Assembly (NCBI RefSeq): GCF_014898815.1
Contig: NW_026515528.1
Span: forward strand, 124,001-188,000
DNA length: 64,000 nt
Origin: Panonychus citri
Lineage: Eukaryota; Arthropoda; Arachnida; Trombidiformes; Tetranychidae
Direction of reading: 5' to 3'
Part shown: piece by piece, positions 55,491-64,000 of the stretch
Numbering within the stretch: position 1 is the stretch's first letter
Layout of the letters: each line of letters opens with the position of its first letter
Position numbers and translations under genes: made by a program
Notes under the pieces: generated by a model
The model's database searches: none
Seen by the model: only the letters and a program-made list of their open reading frames with translations
Told to the model about the DNA's origin: nothing

Positions 55491-58176
55491 CTTCCAAAAA
55501 AAGTTTTATCAAAATTAATGGTTATTCAGTAAATTATGATTAACGATCACCGTATGTGTATATATTTATAACATTGAACGGAATAAGGAAGAGAAATCAT
55601 CATCTTCATCATATTCATCCTCATCTCTCATTCTCCTCTCAGCATCATCTCTTTTTTTTCAAAGCCTTTTTTTCATCATCATAATCGTCATCATCACTCT
55701 TATTGCTTCTTATAAACAAATATATTAAAGAAAAAGAAAGTAAGGTCTCTCTCTCTCTACATGTCATCTCTCACCCACTTTTGTCTTCCACAATCATGGC
55801 CTCCCTCATCTTCCACTTTTGACAACTTTCTCCGATTCTCCAAGGAGATTTCCAAGCAATTTCGTTGAATACATTTTCTCTTTCTCCCTTTTCTCATCAT
55901 ATTCAGCCCACCTATTTTTTTCCTGTTCATGGAAGATGAAGATGAAGATGAAGATATCTATCATCTTGAAAAAGCCAATTGATTTGACATTTTACTTTCC
56001 CCTTGAGTAAAAAATGTTACCTTATGCTGTTTAATAATATGAAAGAAAATAACTTCACCATCTTCATTCATCTTCAACAATAACATCAGTTTGCATCACA
56101 ATCATTAACATAACTGTATATTTATATTATATTTTCATCTTTCACTCCCTGTAAGTTTTTTCTTTCATATTCGCTCCCACCCTCTTTATCTTCCTCATCT
56201 CATGTCTCTCTTTCTCTTCTCAATCTTTGTTTCCTCCCTGTTGATAAAAATCATTTTTCATGTTACTCGTTTATTTCACTTCCCATTTACTTCCGTGTAT
56301 TCATTTCATCATATCCGTGATCAGATAATCATTTTAACTTTTCATGGTCAAACTATCACATTACGGTTAGAAAAAAAATCAGAATTCTGAGTGAAATTTA
56401 TCTCATAAACTGATAGGATTTTACATTTTCATGATTATTTGATATCATGAAAGTAATAGAAGAAGAGTAAACAAAAAGAAAAAAGAAAAATATGAAGAAC
56501 CAAGAATCAAGAACTTGGAATATTTTAACTGCTTGTTTATCAGTTTAAATTCAGATTCTAACCTCACATGGGAATCTGTTACATAAGTTTCATCGAATCA
56601 AGAGAAGAAGAAGAAAAGTTCTGATAACAAATCCTATTATTCACTAAGGTGTTACCCAAGGTTAAAAATAAAGTTCTGAATGAAACCTGAGTTTGTTAGA
56701 GGAAATAAAAAAATTTCCTCAACATTTTCACACTTACAAATGTACAGTTACTTAAAAAAAGTTATTGATTTTTAAAAGGAAACAAATTGAAACCAAATGA
56801 TTGGATAAAAGTAAACAAACATTTTCACCATTTACAGTTAGATAAACAATATTGTTGCAAACAGTTTTCTCACTCATTTAATCACATATAACAGTTTTTT
56901 TTACCTTTAATGTTGTGATACTTTGATTTCTGGTAATTTACTTGAATATTTATCACTATTGATATTGGTTAATCTTGCATCAATTTTGGCTTGGAAAGAT
57001 TCTGGTTTTTTGTTGCTGCATATATTGGTAACTTACAGGGGATCTACTTGGTGTATACGCCAAGTTGTTATTGGTGAAACAAAAAGTGATGCCTTCAGAT
57101 AAATGATGTATATTAATATTAATGATTTGCTTTGAAAGGTTTGCAATCAATCAAAATGAAATTGCATTTAATATATTTGAGTTTGTTTTTTGCTCTCTCT
57201 CTCTCTCTCTCTCTCTCTCTTGCTTCATCTTATTCTGAGCTGCTCTCATTTACTGCCATCCACCATGTTATAACTCTGGCTTTTTGCAGATCAACAGAAA
57301 TTGCAATTATTGTAGAAAAAAAATTTCTTCACTCAACATCATAAATCATGTTACAATCAATTTCTACTTTTTCTTCATCTTCTCTTGCACACACACACAC
57401 TCATTCACTCACTTGCTCACATTTATTATATGGATTAACTTTCATCTTCATCTTCATCACCATCAGCATCATCATCCACCTCAATCTAATCACTTTGATT
57501 GCTCTTGTTTGTTAATTTCACTTTGCAAGCAAAAAAAAATTAATTCATCATTTTTTAGTTTGATAATCTCATTTTCGGATATTCAGTTGATTTATTTTTA
57601 CATTACTATTTATGTGTATATGATGTTGATTGTGCTTGCAAATGATGAAGTAATCAAATTGGATTGATGATGAGGATGAAATTGTGACTTAATATGTATT
57701 TCATTTAATTTTGATTCATTTTCTTTGTTTTTATACTTTGATTATTACATTTTTTAGCCTTCTCTCAATGGATCTTGTTGATTGTTTGTCTGCTGATATA
57801 AATACTTTTACCAGGGGTGTTTGAAATGAGAAATCATGTTGAAAGTTGTCAAGAAAAATTCAGAGAAATGAAAAAGTTTGAAATCTTTTTACACTTTGTT
57901 TGTTTCGAGCTCATTTTTTTTCACTTTTCTCCCTCCTGATTGTTGACATTGAAATGATTGGGGTTTGGGTTGATGTTGTTATCCTTGAAGATGAAGATGT
58001 CAGAATGAATTTTGACTGAATCCAATCAAAAATGATTGACAATCTGTTTGTCAGAATAATTTTGAAGGGAAGAGAAAAAAAAATTTCTTTTTGCAAAAAT
58101 TTCCAAACTTCAATCACCATTTCAAGTTGAATTTATGTTCATCATATTTTCAACTCTCTCTCTCTCTCTCTCTCTC
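55491..58176. repeat. Direct tandem duplication 2, unit A (about 2.69 kb)
   Basis: The unit starts TTCCAAAAAAAGTTTTATC after a CT tract (55475-55492) and ends TTTTCAACTCTCTCT. It repeats at once downstream at an offset of 2686-2692. By eye nearly all differences are lengths of CT, GAAGAT, CAT or A-runs, plus a few substitutions. No convincing gene inside: short plus frames at 55819, 56202, 57132 and 57284 are low-complexity and recur in unit B with altered ends. Confidence 0.97.
57191..57220. repeat. (CT)n microsatellite, variable between duplicates
   Basis: About 15 CT units here; the same position in unit B (59884-59899) has about 8. Confidence 0.95.
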
Positions 58177-60840
58177 TTTCCAAAAAAAGTTTTATCAAAA
58201 TTAATGGTTATTCAGTAAATTATGATTAACGATCACCGTATGTGTATATATTTATAACATTGAACGGAATAAGGAAGAGAAATCATCATCTTCATCATAT
58301 TCATCCTCATCTCTCATTCTCCTCTCAGCATCATCTCTTTTTTTTCAAAGCCTTTTTTTCATCATCATAATCGTCATCATCACTCTTATTGCTTCTTATA
58401 AACAAATATATTAAAGAAAAAGAAAGTAAGGTCTCTCTCTCTCTACATGTCATCTCTCACCCACTTTTGTCTTCCACAATCATGGCCTCCCTCATCTTCC
58501 ACTTTTGACAACTTTCTCCGATTCTCCAAGGAGATTTCCAAGCAATTTCGTTGAATACATTTTCTCTTTCTCCCTTTTCTCATCATATTCAGCCCACCTA
58601 TTTTTTTCCTGTTCATGGAAGATGAAGATGAAGATGAAGATGAAGATATCTATCATCTTGAAAAAGCCAATTGATTTGACATTTTACTTTCCCCTTGAGT
58701 AAAAAATGTTACCTTATGCTGTTTAATAATATGAAAGAAAATAACTTCACCATCTTCATTCATCTTCAACAATAACATCAGTTTGCATCACAATCATTAA
58801 CATAACTGTATATTTATATTATATTTTCATCTTTCACTCCCTGTAAGTTTTTTCTTTCATATTCGCTCCCACCCTCTTTATCTTCCTCATCTCATGTCTC
58901 TCTTTCTCTTCTCAATCTTTGTTTCCTCCCTGTTGATAAAAATCATTTTTCATGTTACTCGTTTATTTCACTTCCCATTTACTTCCGTGTATTCATTTCA
59001 TCATATCCGTGATCAGATAATCATTTTAACTTTTCATGGTCAAACTATCACATTACGGTTAGAAAAAAAAATCAGAATTCTGAGTGAAATTTATCTCATA
59101 AACTGATAAAATTTTACATTTTCATGATTATTTGATATCATGAAAGTAATAGAAGAAGAGTAAACAAAAAGAAAAAAGAAAAATATGAAGAACCAAGAAT
59201 CAAGAACTTGGAATATTTTAACTGCTTGTTTATCAGTTTAAATTCAGATTCTAACCTCACATGGGAATCTGTTACATAAGTTTCATCGAATCAAGAGAAG
59301 AAGAAAAGTTCTGATAACAAATCCTATTATTCACTTAGGTGTTACCCAAGGTTAAAAATAAAGTTCTGAATGAAACCTGAGTTTGTTAGAGGAAATAAAA
59401 AAATTTCCTCAACATTTTCACACTTACAAATGTACAGTTACTTAAAAAAAGTTATTGATTTTTAAAAGGAAACAAATTGAAACCAAATGATTGGATAAAA
59501 GTAAACAAACATTTTCACCATTTACAGTTAGATAAACAATATTGTTGCAAACAGTTTTCTCACTCATTTAATCACATATAACAGTTTTTTTTTACCTTTA
59601 ATGTTGTGATACTTTGATTTCTGGTAATTTACTTGAATATTTATCACTATTGATATTGGTTAATCTTGCATCAATTTTGGCTTGGAAAGATTCTGGTTTT
59701 TTGTTGCTGCATATATTGGTAACTTACAGGGGATCTACTTGGTGTATACGCCAAGTTGTTATTGGTGAAACAAAAAGTGATGCCTTCAGATAAATGATGT
59801 ATATTAATATTAATGATTTGCTTTGAAAGGTTTGCAATCAATCAAAATGAAATTGCATTTAATATATTTGAGTTTGTTTTTTGCTCTCTCTCTCTCTCTT
59901 GCTTCATCTTATTCTGAGCTGCTCTCATTTACTGCCATCCACCATGTTATAACTCTGGCTTTTTGCAGATCAACAGAAATTGCAATTATTGTAGAAAAAA
60001 ATTTCTTCACTCAACATCATAAATCATGTTACAATCAATTTCTACTTTTTCTTCATCTCCTCTTGCACACACACACACACTCATTCACTCACTTGCTCAC
60101 ATTTATTATATGGATTAACTTTCATCTTCATCTTCATCACCATCAGCATCCACCTCAATCTAATCACTTTGATTGCTCTTGTTTGTTAATTTCACTTTGC
60201 AAGCAAAAAAAATTAATTCATCATTTTTTAGTTTGATAATCTCATTTTCGGATATTCAGTTGATTTATTTTTACATTACTATTTATGTGTATATGATGTT
60301 GATTGTGCTTGCAAATGATGAAGTAATCAAATTGGATTGATGATGAGGATGAAATTGTGACTTAATATGTATTTCATTTAATTTTGATTCATTTTCTTTG
60401 TTTTTATACTTTGATTATTACATTTTTTAGCCTTCTCTCAATGGATCTTGTTGATTGTTTGTCTGCTGATATAAATACTTTTACCAGGGGTGTTTGAAAT
60501 GAGAAATCATGTTGAAAGTTGTCAAGAAAATTCAGAGAAATGAAAAGTTTGAAATCTTTTACACTTTGTTTGTTTCGAGCTCATTTTTTTTCACTTTTCT
60601 CCCTCCTGATTGTTGACATTGAAATGATTGGGGTTTGGGTTGATGTTGTTATCCTTGAAGATGAAGATGTCAGAATGAATTTTGACTGAATCCAATCAAA
60701 AATGATTGACAATCTGTTTGTCAGAATAATTTTGAAGGGAAGAGAAAAAAAAATTTCTTTTTGCAAAAATTTCCAAACTTCAATCACCATTTCAAGTTGA
60801 ATTTATGTTCATCATATTTTCAACTCTCTCTCTCTCTCTC
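58177..60840. repeat. Direct tandem duplication 2, unit B (about 2.66 kb)
   Basis: Second copy of 55491-58176, preceded by the CT tract 58154-58177 and ended by the CT tract 60824-60840, after which unique sequence AAACATGTAGG begins. No gene supported inside. Confidence 0.97.
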
Positions 60841-61294
60841 AAACATGTAGGTGGTGGGAGTAAATTGATTTGCAAAAAGTATTTGCATCTACGTTTTTTC
60901 CGTTGTTTTCATTGAGAATTTCAATAAACAACCATTTTGACAGTTTCGTTTTCAACTTTCAATTTGAACATTATTGTCACCAACCAGGTAACCCATTTGT
61001 TTGCATTACAAACATCAAAACAAACTTTAAATTATTTCTTCAATTTAGTTATATTGTTTCTCAATCATCAGCTGATGACATTTACATTTGATTGATTGAT
61101 GAACTTAGTTGACTTAATTACCTGATAAATAATTAATAAGTTTACCTTTTCCTTTTTAACTGTCTAGCAAATTGTAATAATAATATCAATATAATTGTAT
61201 AAGTATCGTTGCTTTTTCCATTTGTCTAATACCTTGAGGGTAAGTTGTTGAATCTTAATTATCATCATTATTGTATTAACGATTTGATTACCAT

Positions 61295-61328
<34 letters not shown>

Positions 61329-64000
61329 ATTAATTATTGATGCAATGTGTTTGCTTGTTGACAGTTAAACTTTGTATTCTTTTGAATCACAAACCGGGAA
61401 ATGATGATTATCATAATCATCATCATGATCACCGACTCATGGATGATTGATCTGAATAATCTTTGCATCCTTTTTACACTGCTAATCACCATTATCATCA
61501 TTAAAGGTGATCAAGATCATTGTAAGAAGATAAAAAAAAATGTTGATAATCAACTCACTTGGTGGTCATCTTTATCATTACAGTTATCAGTTTGCAAGAA
61601 AAAAAAATGTTTTTTTTTACTTTGAACGTGCAAATGCAATTTAATTGTTGATTTAAAGGTTGATTGTTGTTGAAAAATGATCTGTAATTGACCTGAGAAG
61701 TTGATGAAGATGAAGCATGATGAATATACAAATAATGAGTCGGTATCATATGTTGAGATGCTGATGATGATTATGGTTTGAAAGTTGTGTTAATGGTCAG
61801 TGTACTAGAAGAAGAAGGAAAAAAAGTAACTTTGTGTACTTACGAACCTGAACTAACCTTATTTAGTTTCTGTACATTAGTGTATCTGTTGACCACAGGT
61901 AGAAGAAGGTATTTAGTTGGAGAGAGAGAGAGAATCGATATTTTTTTGTTCTGAAAATAGTTCTAAAGTCTCCTGTTGGTTGTTCAAACCTTTTTAACAT
62001 GAAATTCACGGATCATTAGCGATAAGTAACAAAGAAAAAAATTGAATACATTGTATGGTCATTACCTTCATATCTTTTTACCATTGATTGTCCAGACGTT
62101 GATTGTTGTTGGATCAATGATGAAGATGATGATTGATACAATCTTAAAGGTTGACCAAAGGCGTTCAAAGCCATTTGTTACCATCAATCAAACTTAAGGA
62201 AAACGGAAGAGCAAGAAGAAAAGAGAAAATGGTCAACAACAACTTAAATGGACTTTAGAACATAACACCAATGGAATAATATGTATAAAGAGAAAGAGAG
62301 AGAGAGACAGAGATGACCATTCATTTTGTCCAGATGAAAGAGTGCGAATCAGAGATCCAGAGAAAGAGAGAGAAAAGTACTGAAAAAGAAAGAGATATTA
62401 TTATAACCCTTGGAGCTATTGGTCAAGTATTGAGAGGAACATTTTGTTTGTTGAGTTGTTTGTGTCCAGTGAGAAAAAGCCAAATAATAACAACAACAGA
62501 AAACTTTAATAAGGACCAACAGTCAAGTACCAACTGACAGTGACCTCTCCTACCTCTTAATCCTCCACCCTGGTAACCCTGTAATCTATTACCTTGTTAT
62601 TGAAGATAAACAACATTTATCTTTATCTCTATTACCTTTTACCTACTAAATATTATTTATCTTCATTTTCAGTTGTTTTTCCTCTTGTTGATCATCTTGA
62701 CCTTTACCTGTCAAAAATGATAAAAAAAATACACAGCAAATCTGATCTACTTTACCTAATACTACATTTATAGTTTATTACATCAATCATAATCAACTTG
62801 GAGAGAGAAAATCATAAATCTCAATGATAATGATGATCAATTTTCATTAGTTTTGAATCAAATTTCAATCAAAATGTTATCACTTTTTTCGTGAATGTTT
62901 CATTCCCAGTAACTTAAACTCCCAGTTTGATCATAAAATTTATTATCATTGATAATCATCATCATCATCATCATTTATAAATTGCAATGATGATTTAACA
63001 ACAGATTTAAATTGCCTTTTCCAGTCTATAAATTTTCAACCTCCTTCAGCAATTTGATTGTTATTAACAATCAAAATATATAATAAAATGATATGATAAA
63101 CAAATTACAATTTACAATCAAATTTATAGTTAATCATAAAAAAATTATGTCTATACAATTTTTGATTAATAAAATATTAATACAAAAAAAAACTTTAACG
63201 GAAACGTTGAGAGTTGATTGTTATCATTAATTGTAATTACAGAGGAGAAGTTAAAAATTTTTAATTTATCATTATCATCATCATGAGGATATTATTAATA
63301 TTTACTGATGATGTTGATATTTTGTCTTTATTAATTAGGAAAAATTTTTTGAAACAAAGAAACAAAATTTTCTAAGTTTCTGTTAAAACGTGTAAATCAA
63401 TTGCAATTAATTTTAATTTGATTGCGAGTTAAATTGATTGTGATATAAAATTTGATCGTCATTATTATTTATTAGCAATATATTTGAACCATTTAAAAGC
63501 TGATTGCAATTAAACTGTAATTATCTATTAATATACTAAATAAATCATCTAAGAATGAGAGAGAGAGAGAGAGAGTAACAATTTAAATTGTTTCTTAGTA
63601 ATAATTTATATGATTAAGCTTTTTAATTTATAAGTATAATTAAAGATTAAAAAAGTTATTTGATTCATGATTAAAGTTTAATTAAGAAAGAGATTAATTT
63701 TAAATTGTAACAGAAAACCTTGAGTTGTCACAATTAACAAAAAAGTGAGTAAAAAGTTTGATTTTATCATTAGGATTGTTTTATTATCTTGACCTTGTTG
63801 ATTGATAAAATTGTATCACGCCTTCAGATTACACAATTAATTATCACGATGATGATGAGGATGATGATGATGATTATCAAGTTATTATAATAACAAGTAG
63901 CTTATGAGTTGTAACAATTTAGGTTCACTCATTTGAAAAGATTTTTTCCCCTGAAAATTTTTACAAATGATGAAGATGATGGTGTCTCTTGATTATGGTG
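60841..64000. other. AT-rich region without convincing genes
   Basis: GA tracts at 61295-61326 and 63556-63575 and many ATC/GAT runs. One ATG-started plus frame at 62313-62537 (74 codons) has a short cysteine-bearing hydrophobic part (TFCLLSCLCPVRK) after a GA-derived charged stretch; it may be chance. Nothing else looks coding. Confidence 0.5.
61295..61326. repeat. (GA)n microsatellite
   Basis: About 16 GA units on the plus strand. Confidence 0.95.

Noticed and set aside
57132..57667. Plus frames in tandem duplication 2 (and 59823-60236)
   Set aside because: They run through CT, CA and CAT microsatellites, and their frames shift between the two units at slippage sites.

Overview
The window is eukaryotic nuclear DNA from an AT-rich metazoan genome. 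A spliced ectonucleotide pyrophosphatase gene, a mariner transposon with TTAGGTTG-type ends, a Ty3/gypsy retrotransposon, and many (CT)n/(GA)n and (ATC)n/(GAT)n microsatellites suggest an arthropod, possibly a chelicerate such as a mite. The taxon is an inference; nothing here is diagnostic. Genes are sparse and most of the window looks intergenic or intronic.

Layout. 1-8 kb: a possible terminal exon at 173-376, then a near-identical direct tandem duplication (436-3766 and 3767-7179). Each unit carries three minus-strand coding-like segments of unknown function and two copies of a short hairpin element. A C2H2-like zinc-finger exon with an in-frame stop lies at 7.7-8.0 kb. 9.08-10.37 kb: a complete, apparently intact mariner element with TA target duplication. 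10.4-28.4 kb: no convincing gene, only AT-rich DNA with microsatellites. 28.47-28.87 kb: a weak candidate for the end of a membrane-protein gene on the minus strand. 28.925-36.152 kb: a complete Ty3/gypsy element with 400-bp LTRs that look identical, a 4-bp GCTA target duplication, one uninterrupted gag-pol frame, and a second open frame (34449-35717) where env would sit. That second frame encodes a RING-like / TRAF-type zinc finger / coiled coil / ubiquitin-like protein. 36.8-37.6 kb: a doubtful basic ORF diverging from a 46-residue Cys-rich membrane protein gene. 38.19-40.20 kb: a three-exon ENPP-family gene (minus strand) whose splice sites and reading phase fit exactly. 40.3-52 kb: mostly non-coding, with dispersed repeats and two small open blocks of unknown nature. 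52.08-53.16 kb: one copy of a repeat whose other copy lies inverted at 40.8-41.07 kb; here its CT tract has expanded into a roughly 850-bp minisatellite. 55.49-60.84 kb: a second near-perfect tandem duplication (about 2.69 kb period) with CT tracts at its edges and junction. 60.8-64 kb: no convincing gene.

The strongest candidate for something undescribed is the extra ORF of the retrotransposon. It combines a degenerate RING (the usual histidine ligand is alanine), a TRAF/SIAH-like zinc finger, a coiled coil and a C-terminal ubiquitin-like segment, and it could be expressed from a spliced subgenomic RNA: a GTAAGT donor lies in the leader and a T-rich acceptor lies just before its ATG. No computation or database search was run; motif calls, repeat alignments and splice sites were read by eye.
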